Assembly (NCBI GenBank): GCA_001858525.1
Contig: LAPX01000002.1
Location: forward strand, 62,001 to 126,000
Direction: 5' to 3'
From: Vampirovibrio chlorellavorus
GTDB taxonomy: Bacteria > Cyanobacteriota > Vampirovibrionia > Vampirovibrionales > Vampirovibrionaceae
Length of the DNA: 64,000 nucleotides
The position numbers were made by a program, and so were the translations under genes. The stretch's first letter is position 1; the number at the start of each line of letters is the position of its first letter. The notes under the pieces were generated by a model. That model was not told the origin of the DNA. It worked only from the letters and a program-made list of their open reading frames with translations, and did no database searches. Shown here piece by piece: positions 33,544 to 42,463 of the stretch.

Positions 33544-34581
33544 TTAAGGCTCCCAAGCTCGACAGTTAATGGCCGGGGTGGGGCGGCCGGAAAACAGCAA
33601 AATCGGCGACTGCAAGCGGCTTCCCTTATCCTCAATGGGAATCCAGTAATCCTTCAACAGCACCTCGGCAATCCCCAGCCGCTGAAAGCCAAACTGCTCC
33701 AAAGCTTCTAGGCCAGCCTTGCAGAACTCGTAGCACTCCACATAAACAGTGGCCCCCGTGGTGGTCAGCAGCACCTGTTGTACGGCATACGTCACCATAT
33801 CCCGGTAGGCGCTTTCCCAGCCCGGATTGGCCAGCACACTGAGTGTGAAGTCTTTATAATCGCGAGTCACCAACTCCACGGAGCCAATGAAGCAATCCCG
33901 GGCCAGATCCTGAAAAACCCAACGCCGCTTGAAGGCCCCCTGCGTCTTTTCAATCAGTCTGACCGGCATAGGCTGATAAAAATCTCGCCAGCCCTTGCTG
34001 AGACAAATCCGGGCATCCACTGGCAAAATATCGTTATATAAGGTGGCCAATTTGGCACAATCCCCATTGTTGCCATCCCGCAGGCCTTCCAGAGTAACCG
34101 GCGGCAATTTGAGATTGGCCGGATTGCGGTGTACAAAGTAGTGTTGCCGGGTGCAACGCCGAAACCCACAAGACTTGAGCAAGGCTAGGCCCGTTTCGTA
34201 ATGCTGATCCACATAAGCCAAAAAGGTTTGAACCCCATCGCCCCCGTAACGGTTGATCACGTAATTGACCAATTGCGTACCCACATCATAAGAAAAGGAA
34301 TCGGGATCCAGGATCAAATGATCAATTTTCCAGCGCCGGGAATGACTCCCGTCCCGGCTCAGCCAAATCATGCCCAAGACCTTGTCATCGGCCACCGCCA
34401 CGAAAATGGCGGGCATAAACTGCAAATTCAGTGGCAATAACTGGCTAACCCGGTGCAAGGGGATGTATAACTGTTGCATGGTCTTCAACAGAGAGTATTC
34501 CGACTCCCGATCGCTATAGCGATTCAGTAAGGTCAGCACCTGTCGAAGTTCGCCGGGGCGCAGCGCCCTGATTTTAATCAT
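33544..34581 (-). CDS. GNAT-type N-acetyltransferase-like protein
   Basis: A protein of 345 residues that starts MIKIRALRPGELRQVLTLLNRYSD. It has features of the GNAT fold: IFVAVADDKVLGMIWLSRD, the acceptor-side VGTQLVNYVINRYGGDGVQTFLAYVDQHYETGLALLKSCGFRRC, then a second half ending AGLEALEQFGFQRLGIAEVLLKDYW. Two GNAT-like units in tandem are likely. The substrate is unknown. The frame is open up to 34914, but the start at 34581 fits the GNAT beginning. It is divergent from smpB with an 87-base gap. Confidence 0.75.
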   Translation of the reverse strand: MIKIRALRPGELRQVLTLLNRYSDRESEYSLLKTMQQLYIPLHRVSQLLPLNLQFMPAIFVAVADDKVLGMIWLSRDGSHSRRWKIDHLILDPDSFSYDVGTQLVNYVINRYGGDGVQTFLAYVDQHYETGLALLKSCGFRRCTRQHYFVHRNPANLKLPPVTLEGLRDGNNGDCAKLATLYNDILPVDARICLSKGWRDFYQPMPVRLIEKTQGAFKRRWVFQDLARDCFIGSVELVTRDYKDFTLSVLANPGWESAYRDMVTYAVQQVLLTTTGATVYVECYEFCKAGLEALEQFGFQRLGIAEVLLKDYWIPIEDKGSRLQSPILLFSGRPTPAINCRAWEP

Positions 34582-34613
34582 TGTGCTATGATTCTCAGAT
34601 AGTACACCCCTAT

Positions 34614-34619
34614 TATAAT
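34614..34619 (+). promoter_or_regulatory. -10 box of smpB
   Basis: A consensus TATAAT 50 bases before the smpB start. The -35 is poor. An upstream in-frame ATG at 34618 overlaps it, which argues for the start at 34669. Confidence 0.6.
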
Positions 34620-34668
34620 GTCCCTTCTTCATCTTGGCAGATGCCTGTTTGAATTGAAACCCAAGCCC

Positions 34669-35151
34669 ATGACCACCAAAGACAAAGCAAGCAAACGGCA
34701 AAACAGCCTGATTGTGAACAACAAGAAGGCCTACCACGAATACCATGTCCTGGAGACCTACAAGACAGGCATTGTCCTCACAGGAACCGAGATTAAGTCC
34801 CTGCGGGCCGGTAAAGTCTCCATGAACGACAGTCACGCTCGCATTCAAAACAGTGAAGTCTTCCTGTACGGCCTGCAAATCAGCGCCTATGATCAAGGCT
34901 CCTACAACAACCATCAGCCAGATCGGGTTCGCAAACTGCTCTTAACCCGTTCGGAAATCAAAAAGCTGATCGGCAAAACCAAGGAATCCGGCCTAACCCT
35001 GATTCCCCTGAAACTATTTTTTGAACGTTGCTGGGTCAAAGTGGAGTTGGGCTTGTGCAAAGGCAAAAAACTGCACGACAAGCGGGACGCCATTTCCGAG
35101 CGAGACAGCAAGCGGGAAATCAGCCGGGCCTTAAAACTGGGCAACCGCTAA
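34669..35151 (+). CDS. smpB: SsrA-binding protein SmpB
   Basis: Binds tmRNA and brings it to stalled ribosomes for trans-translation. The 160 residues match the family: NKKAYHEYHVLETYKTGIVLTGTEIKSLR, GKVSMNDSHARI, LLLTRSEIKKLIGKTKESGLTLIPLKLFF, VKVELGLCKGKKLHDKRD and the basic tail SERDSKREISRALK. The start at 34669 gives the normal length. The ssrA gene is not visible next to it. Confidence 0.97.
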   Translation: MTTKDKASKRQNSLIVNNKKAYHEYHVLETYKTGIVLTGTEIKSLRAGKVSMNDSHARIQNSEVFLYGLQISAYDQGSYNNHQPDRVRKLLLTRSEIKKLIGKTKESGLTLIPLKLFFERCWVKVELGLCKGKKLHDKRDAISERDSKREISRALKLGNR

Positions 35152-35375
35152 AAATCCTCCACCCGCTGTAGGGAAGGGATGAGGCGCTTTTACTGAAAAG
35201 CGGCTAAAATCAAAATACGTAGGAAAGTTCGGTTCAGACAAAGTCTGTCATAAAAAGTATGGTTGCGGAGGAAAGCCCCGGTGGCAAGGGAGCTGCCTGA
35301 TTCCTGAAAACTGGCCAGACTTTAGAACGCCTTTCCTGTTGTTTTCACCTGAGCATTTGAGCCAAAGGAGACGCC

Positions 35376-36491
35376 ATGCCTCCCAGAATTAAGCAAGGGG
35401 AAGTGCCCAAGCCCATCCTCAAAAAAGGCACGTTGGGTGGCCTTCCCTTTAACGCCCTGACCACTGCTTGTTTACAGGCCGGGCATACCGATTGCATTAT
35501 CGATTTCGGGCAACCCGAATCGCTGCCCACGCTCCGGGCCGCCAGCAGTGTACAAATCGGCAAAGGGCGCCAAAAGTTTACGGTGGACCTGAATGGCCGT
35601 TTTTACAACAGCTACAGCGATGCCCTGTACCGGGGCCAGCTACCGGAAGTAATCCTAACCGCCCCGTCGGCAGAGCGTTTTCCGGACTATATTCTGGCTT
35701 TTACCGGCTACATTGAGCAATTGGCCAAACTGGGCTTTTTCTTGCCCCGCAAGCAAATCATTCAAAGAGACCCGGTTACCGAATTGATCCCCTGTACCAT
35801 TTTGACCGGGGAGGGCTTGCTGTTCAGCCGCTTTATTACAGAGTTGATGATCAACCTGAAAACCTTACAGTACGAACACCCCAGCCTAAGCGATGACATT
35901 CGAATGCGCATTATCGGGCGTTTTGTACGGGGCTTTTGGGATTCATCCCACGGCCCAAGCGAGCTTGACCTTGGCCCCATTACCGCCAAACTGAACGCCT
36001 TACCCATAGTTCCCACACAAGTCTCTATTGCCGGGGGAGACTTGTGGACCCAGGGCACCATTCAGACTGTCCTGAACAGCCACGGGCTGCAAGTCAAAAT
36101 CCCTCTGCAAAACGACAACGCCCCGGAGCGGTTGGAATTTCAGAACGCCCTGACCCGAGTATCCACGGTCATTCTCCCCGCCCTGATCACCCTGGATGTC
36201 CTGAGCGAAAGTGAGGTAGCCAGCCTGGCGCCCAAAATTCAGGAAGGCATCTGGACCATTGGCATCAAGCGGGAGGCCTTGAGTGAAAGCGAAAAGCCCG
36301 CCAAATCCGGCAAAGGCAGTAAGAGTAAATCCCAACCGGCCAGCAAACCCGCCAATCCTCGACTGGGATGGAGTGATGTGGCCATTATGGCTGGCTTGAA
36401 TCATTACGCCCAAACCCTGCATCTCTCTGAGGAGAGCCAGTTATTTGGGCAACTGACCCAAAAACTGTTCAGCTATTGCCAGCAACAATAA
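35376..36491 (+). CDS. Protein of unknown function
   Basis: Not recognised (371 residues). A good ribosome binding site (AAAGGAG) lies 5 bases before the ATG. The protein looks soluble, with no signal peptide or membrane helix. Parts look like a structured alpha/beta protein (FPDYILAFTGYIEQLAKLGFFLPRKQII, MRIIGRFVRGFWDSSHG, TRVSTVILPALITLDVLSESEVASL). A low-complexity Lys/Ser/Pro linker (KPAKSGKGSKSKSQPASKPANP) near residue 315 separates a final short helical segment. The gene stands alone between smpB and a convergent radical SAM gene. Confidence 0.7.
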   Translation: MPPRIKQGEVPKPILKKGTLGGLPFNALTTACLQAGHTDCIIDFGQPESLPTLRAASSVQIGKGRQKFTVDLNGRFYNSYSDALYRGQLPEVILTAPSAERFPDYILAFTGYIEQLAKLGFFLPRKQIIQRDPVTELIPCTILTGEGLLFSRFITELMINLKTLQYEHPSLSDDIRMRIIGRFVRGFWDSSHGPSELDLGPITAKLNALPIVPTQVSIAGGDLWTQGTIQTVLNSHGLQVKIPLQNDNAPERLEFQNALTRVSTVILPALITLDVLSESEVASLAPKIQEGIWTIGIKREALSESEKPAKSGKGSKSKSQPASKPANPRLGWSDVAIMAGLNHYAQTLHLSEESQLFGQLTQKLFSYCQQQ

Positions 36492-36595
36492 ATATCCGCC
36501 CCAAAACAGATTAAAAGATTGCCCCTGCTACTTCTGGGGAGCGCGTTGGCACGACAATTCCGAAAGACCGCCTAAGTAAAGCCCAGTATTCTCTC

Positions 36596-37936
36596 CTAGC
36601 GGATTTGCCCAGCCAACTGCTTGGCCTTAATCAGGGTGTTAAAGGACACCAGAATGGAGGGGTAATTCCGCTGGCTTTCCAGGGTGCATCCACGGCATTC
36701 TCTGGACTTGCCGACCTGTTCGCGGTGTGTTCTGGCCTTTTCGCCCTGCCATAGGCTTTGGAAGTTAAAGTCGGCCTGCCGCAAATTGCCAAACGACTTG
36801 TTTTCAATCGGGTTATGGGCAAACTCTTCACAGCCACTGACTTCGCCTTCGCTACTGATGTAGGCACCCAAACTACCGGCTTTGCAGCAAAACATGGGTT
36901 TGTCTTCCACCACCGTACGGCGATTTTCCTCTTGGCTAATCAGGTCTACAGCCGACTTCAACGCCCCATCTTCCGGGGTGCTTGTATGGTACAGGAACTT
37001 CAGGCGGCCAGATAGGACATCCTCTTTGACCCGCTGGGTAATTTCAAGGTACTTGGCCTCAAAAGGCTCCAAATCCCGCTTGGCCCGACGCTCCTGAAAA
37101 GAGGGTAAGTCATGGCCGGTCATCTGCACACTACGGCGCATCAGGTTCAGGTTCCACTTGTCCGGCTTTAAAATATCCCGAACCATCAGGTACCAATCAT
37201 CCATTACCTCGACATTACTGGGCGAGCAGACCGTGCAGAGCTGAATATCCAGATGATCGTAGTCGTAGCGCTCCCGAATGGTTTTCAGGGCTTCCAGTGC
37301 ATCAACGCTGTTCTGCCACGCATCCCAGGAACTGGACTTGGTATAACGAATGGCGTTATTGGCCTCTTTGGGGCCTTCAATGCTCAAACTCCAGGTCAAG
37401 TGCAGGTCGGGACAGGTCTGCATAATGCGGTGGGTAATCTCCAGAAGCAATTCAGGCTTCCAGGCATTGGAAATAATGTAGACCGACTGCACCGGGGTGA
37501 GGCGGTAAGCCGCTTCAATAATTTCGGGCAAATGACGGTTTAAGGTCGTCTCTCCACCAGAGTAGACAATGACGTTAAGGTTTTTACCCACCGAAGCGTA
37601 GGTCTTTTCAATCTCGGCCAGACTCATCTCGTTGGTTTTGGCGTTCAGGGTGTCGGCAAAGGAGCAAAACCCGCAGCTGTAATTACAACGGGTGGTCACA
37701 ATATGGGTTAGCATGACCGGGTCCGGCACCTGATAAAGCATCTGGGCGGCAAAGCCACGCATAATCGGGCCAAACAGGGTGCGATCGGTGCGGGAATGAA
37801 TGGGCTCATACACCTCACGATGGTAGACGGAAGGATACTTGCTTAAATCGACCCCCAACAAAGCCAAGCGTTTGGCGTTCTCCTGTTCGGGACGCAATTT
37901 AACTTTCCGTTGATTGTCTGAAAGCAAGGTTGCCAT
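36596..37936 (-). CDS. Radical SAM protein with SPASM-like C-terminus
   Basis: An S-adenosylmethionine radical enzyme of 446 residues. The cluster motif is TTRCNYSCGFCSFAD (CxxxCxxC), followed by VIVYSGGETTLNRHLPEI (the GGE SAM motif). The C-terminus has more cysteines in a SPASM/twitch-like arrangement: MFCCKAGSLGAYISSEGEVSGCEEF, and CRGCTLESQ near the end. Such enzymes often modify peptides or act as maturases, but no precursor peptide or partner is obvious next to it. A GNAT gene and a kinase flank the region at a distance. The substrate is unknown. Confidence 0.88.
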   Translation of the reverse strand: MATLLSDNQRKVKLRPEQENAKRLALLGVDLSKYPSVYHREVYEPIHSRTDRTLFGPIMRGFAAQMLYQVPDPVMLTHIVTTRCNYSCGFCSFADTLNAKTNEMSLAEIEKTYASVGKNLNVIVYSGGETTLNRHLPEIIEAAYRLTPVQSVYIISNAWKPELLLEITHRIMQTCPDLHLTWSLSIEGPKEANNAIRYTKSSSWDAWQNSVDALEALKTIRERYDYDHLDIQLCTVCSPSNVEVMDDWYLMVRDILKPDKWNLNLMRRSVQMTGHDLPSFQERRAKRDLEPFEAKYLEITQRVKEDVLSGRLKFLYHTSTPEDGALKSAVDLISQEENRRTVVEDKPMFCCKAGSLGAYISSEGEVSGCEEFAHNPIENKSFGNLRQADFNFQSLWQGEKARTHREQVGKSRECRGCTLESQRNYPSILVSFNTLIKAKQLAGQIR

Positions 37937-38271
37937 TATGATTCAAAATCCTTTTTCAAGGCCTTTGACAGGGTTAAATGTAAGAAAAATGCCTTCACAA
38001 GTGTGCCTTTACACGAAATTCCGTCTGAAGTAGCTATCAAGTTGAGAGTAAGGGGGTCAGGAAAGTTCTTTAACAGACATAACGGGTAAAACGATTGAAA
38101 ATCTTCTCAAAACGTCAACCACAACAATCCGATGAACCCGATTTGCCTGAAACAAGGTCTCCTTAACTTTGTCCATTCGAACATGCCTGCAACTAATAAA
38201 ATAAAACCGAATTTAAGGCTCAGGTTGATACTTTGTATAGTTTACTCCAACTCCTGAACAGGATAAAGGTT
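37937..38271. other. Intergenic region, nothing recognised
   Basis: 335 bases between the radical SAM gene and gmk, both on the minus strand. No ORF, terminator or promoter is clear; it presumably holds the radical SAM promoter. Confidence 0.5.
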
Positions 38272-38883
38272 TTAGCGCAAGGAGTGCCCAAAACCGGTTC
38301 GGGCAATGATCTCCCGGATGGCATTCATGCACGCTTCCAGACGCTGATTGACCAGCACATAATCAAACTGATCCTGCAAGGTCAACTCATGCCGGGAAAT
38401 CTCCAAACGTCTGGCGATATCGGCTTCTGCTTCCGTGCCTCGGGTGCGCAGGCGATACTCCAGCTCTTCCAGGCTGGGCGGGGCCACAAAAATCAGGTGG
38501 GCCTTGGGGAATTTTCGCTTGACCTGAAGGGCGCCCTGCGTTTCAATCTCTAGCAACACGTTCTTTCCCCCATTGAGGGAATCCTGCACCACGGAGCGAG
38601 GAGTTCCGTAGTAATTGCCGTTGTATTCGGCCCACTCCAGCAAATGATGGCGCTCAGCATTGGGCTGGGCCTGATCCTGGGCGATCAATGCCTCAAACTC
38701 GGCCCGGGTCTTGAAGTGATAGCTGACCCCGTCCGTCTCCCCAGCACGAATGCCCCGACTGGTGGCGGAAACCGAAAGGGTCATATTGGCCTCAACGGCC
38801 AGCAACATCTTGCACAACGACCCTTTGCCCACGCCGGATGGGCCGGTAATGATGTAAATATGGCCGGGGACGGGTTGGTTCAT
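38272..38883 (-). CDS. gmk: Guanylate kinase
   Basis: Converts GMP to GDP (203 residues). The P-loop is IITGPSGVGKGSLCK, then SVSATSRGIRAGETDGVSYHF, the GMP-binding LEWAEYNGNYYGTPRSVV, VLLEIETQGALQVK and IFVAPPSLEELEYRLRTRGTE. I use the ATG at 38883; a TTG at 38898 is possible. It is divergent from the sensor kinase gene. Confidence 0.95.
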   Translation of the reverse strand: MNQPVPGHIYIITGPSGVGKGSLCKMLLAVEANMTLSVSATSRGIRAGETDGVSYHFKTRAEFEALIAQDQAQPNAERHHLLEWAEYNGNYYGTPRSVVQDSLNGGKNVLLEIETQGALQVKRKFPKAHLIFVAPPSLEELEYRLRTRGTEAEADIARRLEISRHELTLQDQFDYVLVNQRLEACMNAIREIIARTGFGHSLR

Positions 38884-39019
38884 GATGGCAATCAACAATC
38901 CAGATTATTCAAAAATTACGGAATCCGCACCAGGCAGGAGACCACAGGACAGACGCCGAATGGCACACTCCACGGTTGGGGCTTATAATAATAACGTAAG
39001 CCCCAGTCCACAGGAAACC

Positions 39020-40636
39020 ATGAATCAGCAAGCTCAAACCGCATCCACGGATGCGCCCTCTGTTTTGGCTGGCCGAACCGGCGTCATTTTCATTGTTGAT
39101 GATGAAATGATGGTCACCGTCAGCCTGCAAACCATGCTCAGCCTGGAAACCCCACACCAGGTGCACTGTTTTAACAACCCGCTGGAAGCCCTTGAGCAAG
39201 TGAGCGCCCTACGGCCCGATGTGGTCATTTCGGACTTCTCCATGCCGGGACTGGACGGGATTCAGTTTCTGCGAAAAGTCAAAGCCCTGCTTCCTGAAAG
39301 CACCCTGATTCTACTGACCGGATACGCGGACAAGAAAAATGCCATTGAGGCCATCAATACCGTGGGCATTTATCGCTACATCGAGAAGCCCTGGGACAAC
39401 GAAGACCTTAAAATCAGCATTGAAAACGGCCTGGAACGCAGCCGACTGGTGGGGGATCTCAAAACCTCCGTCTCCGAACTCAGCGAAGCCCGTCGCTCAC
39501 TGGAACAGCACAATGTGCATCTGGAAAGCCTGGTGGCAGAGCGCACCCGCGATTTGCAAGAAACCTACCAAAAGCTGCAATCCATCGTTAACAACACGGC
39601 TGATGGCATTTTAACCCTGAACGCCCAGCTGGCCATTACTTCTGTCAACCCGGCAGCCAGTCAATGGCTGGAACAAAAGCTGAACCTTAGCGCCACGCAA
39701 GCGCAAGGCAAGCCCATTCAGAGTGTGCTGACCCTCCCTCCTTCAAATGGCCAGCCTCGCCCGCTTGAGGGCCTGTTTCAGACCTCACCCGGCCCTAAAA
39801 CAGAAGAAGTCTTGTTGGGGGAGCTGCCCCTGGAGGCCAACGTCTCGCCCTTGCAAAGCCACCCCGATGGCACCGCCCCGGGTTTTGTACTGGTGCTGCG
39901 GGACATTACCCAACGCAAGGATATTGAGCGCCTACGGGATGACTTTATGTCCACCCTGACCCACGATTTGCGCACCCCGTTATTGGCGGCCATCCAAACC
40001 CTGGGCTTTTTCGCCGATGGCACCCTGGGAGAACTATCCGAGAAGCAATTAGAACTGATTCATATGCTGACCCAAAGCAACCGGGAACTGCTGGGACTGG
40101 TCAACGTGCTGTTGGAAGTCTACAAGTACGAATCCGGACGGCAAAACCTGATTTTAGACACTGTCAGCGTGGGCGATTTGCTGGGACAAATTACCCAAGA
40201 GCTGGACGCATTGGCCAAACACCGGGAACAAGTTCTGACACTGGAACCCCTGGATGGGCTTCCCTTGTCCGATTACCGAGTCCATGGGGACAAACAGGAA
40301 CTCAAGCGAGTCTTCGTCAATCTCATCGGCAATGCCATCAACTTTACCCCCAAAAGTGGTCGCATTCAGGTCTTTCTACAGCAAGAAAACGACTCTCCCA
40401 AGACCGTGCCTCGCTTGCGGATTCAGGTGGTGGACAACGGCCGGGGCATTCCCAGTCAGGATATTCCCGTGCTTTTTCAACGGTTTTCCCAAGGAACCAG
40501 CAAGCAGCGCTCCTCTGGATCTGGACTGGGCTTGTACCTCAGTCGGCAAATCGTGGAAGCCCATCAAGGGCAAATCGGGGTGGAAAGCGAAGAGGGAAAG
40601 GGCAGCCGCTTTTTTGTGGTACTGCCAGCCCTGTAA
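39020..40636 (+). CDS. Hybrid sensor histidine kinase (REC-PAS-HisKA-HATPase)
   Basis: A soluble signalling protein of 538 residues. The receiver domain comes first (IFIVDDEMM, phospho-acceptor Asp in VVISDFSMPGLDG, LLTGYAD, YIEKPWD). A coiled-coil follows, then a PAS domain (SIVNNTADGILTLNAQLAITSVNPAA), HisKA with the phospho-His in FMSTLTHDLRTPL, and an ATPase with NLIGNAINFTP, VVDNGRGIP and SGSGLGLYLSRQIVEAHQGQI. No membrane helix is present. The input is likely another kinase through the receiver. I used the ATG at 39020 with AGGA upstream; the frame is open to 38882. Confidence 0.92.
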   Translation: MNQQAQTASTDAPSVLAGRTGVIFIVDDEMMVTVSLQTMLSLETPHQVHCFNNPLEALEQVSALRPDVVISDFSMPGLDGIQFLRKVKALLPESTLILLTGYADKKNAIEAINTVGIYRYIEKPWDNEDLKISIENGLERSRLVGDLKTSVSELSEARRSLEQHNVHLESLVAERTRDLQETYQKLQSIVNNTADGILTLNAQLAITSVNPAASQWLEQKLNLSATQAQGKPIQSVLTLPPSNGQPRPLEGLFQTSPGPKTEEVLLGELPLEANVSPLQSHPDGTAPGFVLVLRDITQRKDIERLRDDFMSTLTHDLRTPLLAAIQTLGFFADGTLGELSEKQLELIHMLTQSNRELLGLVNVLLEVYKYESGRQNLILDTVSVGDLLGQITQELDALAKHREQVLTLEPLDGLPLSDYRVHGDKQELKRVFVNLIGNAINFTPKSGRIQVFLQQENDSPKTVPRLRIQVVDNGRGIPSQDIPVLFQRFSQGTSKQRSSGSGLGLYLSRQIVEAHQGQIGVESEEGKGSRFFVVLPAL

Positions 40637-40647
40637 TTACGATTCAA

Positions 40648-40827
40648 TTACTCTTCGATTTTGATCACACTGACCGGGCAGACCTTGGCCGCTTCCCGGC
40701 ACTCGGATTCGTTGCCGGGCACCTGCGTGTTGTCCGCTTCCGCCGAATCGTACACCGTAAACACAGACGGGCAAATGGACTCACAAGCCCCACAGGCAAT
40801 ACAACCCGGTACAATTTTAACTTGCAT
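40648..40827 (-). CDS. Short ferredoxin (59 residues)
   Basis: A small Fe-S electron carrier, MQVKIVPGCIACGACESICP..., with the cluster motif CxxCxxCxxxCP and a remote CPV pair near the end (REAAKVCPVSVIKIEE), the layout of a single-cluster [4Fe-4S] (or [3Fe-4S]/[4Fe-4S]) ferredoxin. It is acidic, like most ferredoxins. It starts 54 bases after the end of mrp on the same strand and may share its transcript, which would suit a role in Fe-S biogenesis (inference). It converges with the sensor kinase gene. Confidence 0.92.
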   Translation of the reverse strand: MQVKIVPGCIACGACESICPSVFTVYDSAEADNTQVPGNESECREAAKVCPVSVIKIEE

Positions 40828-40881
40828 GGCGTTTAATGGGCATAGCGCAGATTCTCCGGACGTTAGGCTACCAAAGAGCGC

Positions 40882-41994
40882 CTAAACGTGGGCCATCGCC
40901 TTTTCCTGAGTATGCACCCGGCGCAGATTCTCCACCATGTTATCGGCAATCTGCCGGAAAATGGCAGCTTGTTTGCCATCGGGCTCATACACCACCACTG
41001 GCTGACCGGCATCGGCTTTGGCCCGTTGTTCAATCACAATGGGCACTTCGCCCAGGAAGGGCACGTTTAGTTGGGCAGCCGCATTGCGTCCGCCGCCATG
41101 GCCGAAGATCTCGTAGCGCTTGCCGTCATCGCCTTCAAAGTAGCTCATGTTCTCTACAATACCCAGGCAAGGGATGTTTTGCCCCACGAACATGGCCAAG
41201 CCCTTGCGGCTGTCGTGCAAAGCCACCTCTTGTGGGGTGGTCACGATAATAGCACCAGACAGTGAGGCCGCTTGCATGATGGTCAACTGGGCGTCACCGG
41301 TACCGGGCGGCAGATCAACCAGCAGGAAATCCAGCTCGCCCCATTCAAAATCACTTAAAAACTGACGAATAATGCGATCCAGCATAGGACCGCGCCAAAC
41401 CACCGGTTGCTCTTCCTTGATCATGAAAGCCACGCTGATCACTTTCACATCGTGCATCATGGGGGGCAAGGGCTTGCCGCTCTCGGACTGTTCGGTAATC
41501 TTGGCGTGACGCAAGCCCATCATCAGGGGCACGTTGGGGCCGTAAATATCGGCATCCACAATACCCACCTTGTACCCCAGCTGGCTGAGAGCGCAGGCCA
41601 GGTTAACGGAAACAGAGGTTTTGCCCACCCCGCCTTTGCCACTGGAAATGGCAATGACATTTTTGATATTGGGCAGCAACTGCTTGGGGGCCACCGGGGC
41701 CAGCGGTTTATCGGCAGGACGCTGGAAGGGTTTCACGGAGGCTGGGGTTTTCAGGGAGATGCCCACGGTCACCAGCTTAACATCCGCTAATTCTTGCAAC
41801 ACCTGACGGGTGGTTTGCAGCAGGGCATCCCGCTCCGGGTAGTTGGTGGCAGGCAGGATCAGCTCCACTTTAACGCTGTTATCGCATACGGAGGCAAAGT
41901 CGATCATGCCCAGTTCCACGATGTTTTTTTGTTTTTCAGGATCAACCACACGGGTCAGCGCCTGCATTACCATTTCTTGGGTCAGTTCAGTCAT
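40882..41994 (-). CDS. mrp: Mrp/ApbC-type Fe-S cluster carrier ATPase
   Basis: A P-loop ATPase of 370 residues that carries Fe-S clusters to apoproteins. The N-terminal DUF59 (MIP18-type) domain spans about residues 1-90. The deviant Walker A is ISSGKGGVGKTS. Further motifs are IVDADIYGPNVPLMMG, LLVDLPPGTGDAQLT, TTPQEVALHDSRKG and GIVENMSYFEGDDGKRYEIFGHGGG. In many Mrp proteins the last stretch has a CxxC cluster motif; here it is absent, so cluster binding may use other residues. It is followed by the ferredoxin and preceded by a rhodanese gene. Confidence 0.95.
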   Translation of the reverse strand: MTELTQEMVMQALTRVVDPEKQKNIVELGMIDFASVCDNSVKVELILPATNYPERDALLQTTRQVLQELADVKLVTVGISLKTPASVKPFQRPADKPLAPVAPKQLLPNIKNVIAISSGKGGVGKTSVSVNLACALSQLGYKVGIVDADIYGPNVPLMMGLRHAKITEQSESGKPLPPMMHDVKVISVAFMIKEEQPVVWRGPMLDRIIRQFLSDFEWGELDFLLVDLPPGTGDAQLTIMQAASLSGAIIVTTPQEVALHDSRKGLAMFVGQNIPCLGIVENMSYFEGDDGKRYEIFGHGGGRNAAAQLNVPFLGEVPIVIEQRAKADAGQPVVVYEPDGKQAAIFRQIADNMVENLRRVHTQEKAMAHV

Positions 41995-42051
41995 GGAGTC
42001 CTGCCTTTTTGATTCAAGTGAGTGGGTAAAATTGGAAAAAATAAAACCGGT

Positions 42052-42402
42052 TTAGTCCGCCGTCGTGGACGGCGCAGACGAAGAATTCGATTCAAACGCA
42101 CGAGGGCCATCCCATTCCGCCATCCCGGCGGTTAAATTAAAAACAGACTGAAAGCCATGATGCGCTAAAAAATGACTGGCGTTAAAACTGCGCACCCCGT
42201 GCTCACAAATAACCACCGTGGTCTGCGCAGCATCCAGCGTGGCCAGATGCTCGGGCAATTCATGAATGGGCAACAAATGGGCGCCCGGAATATGCCCCAA
42301 GCCGTAAAACTCCTGAGGGGTCCGCACGTCCAGCAACAGCAAATCGGGCTGTTGAGCCATCATGGTTTGAAGTTGCTGATTGGTTAAGGGGGTGACGGAC
42401 AT
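42052..42402 (-). CDS. Rhodanese-like domain protein
   Basis: A single-domain sulfurtransferase-like protein of 116 residues: LLLLDVRTPQEFYGLGHIPGAHLLPI, then VVICEHGVRSFNASHFLAHHGF with the active-site Cys in CEHGVRS, and the final GMAEWDGP. It ends in a Ser/Ala-rich tail. It is 57 bases upstream of mrp on the same strand, so the set rhodanese-mrp-ferredoxin could serve sulfur or Fe-S handling (inference). Confidence 0.92.
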   Translation of the reverse strand: MSVTPLTNQQLQTMMAQQPDLLLLDVRTPQEFYGLGHIPGAHLLPIHELPEHLATLDAAQTTVVICEHGVRSFNASHFLAHHGFQSVFNLTAGMAEWDGPRAFESNSSSAPSTTAD

Positions 42403-42463
42403 GGGCGTTTGGTGACTTTTAATTTTAGTGTGATACGTAGTGAGAGTAACACAAAGGCGGGTG

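Noticed and set aside
35215-35345. Possible RNase P RNA or other structured RNA after smpB (AGGAAAGTTCGG...)
   Set aside because: The short likeness to the RNase P core is not supported by the rest of the conserved sequence or by its length.
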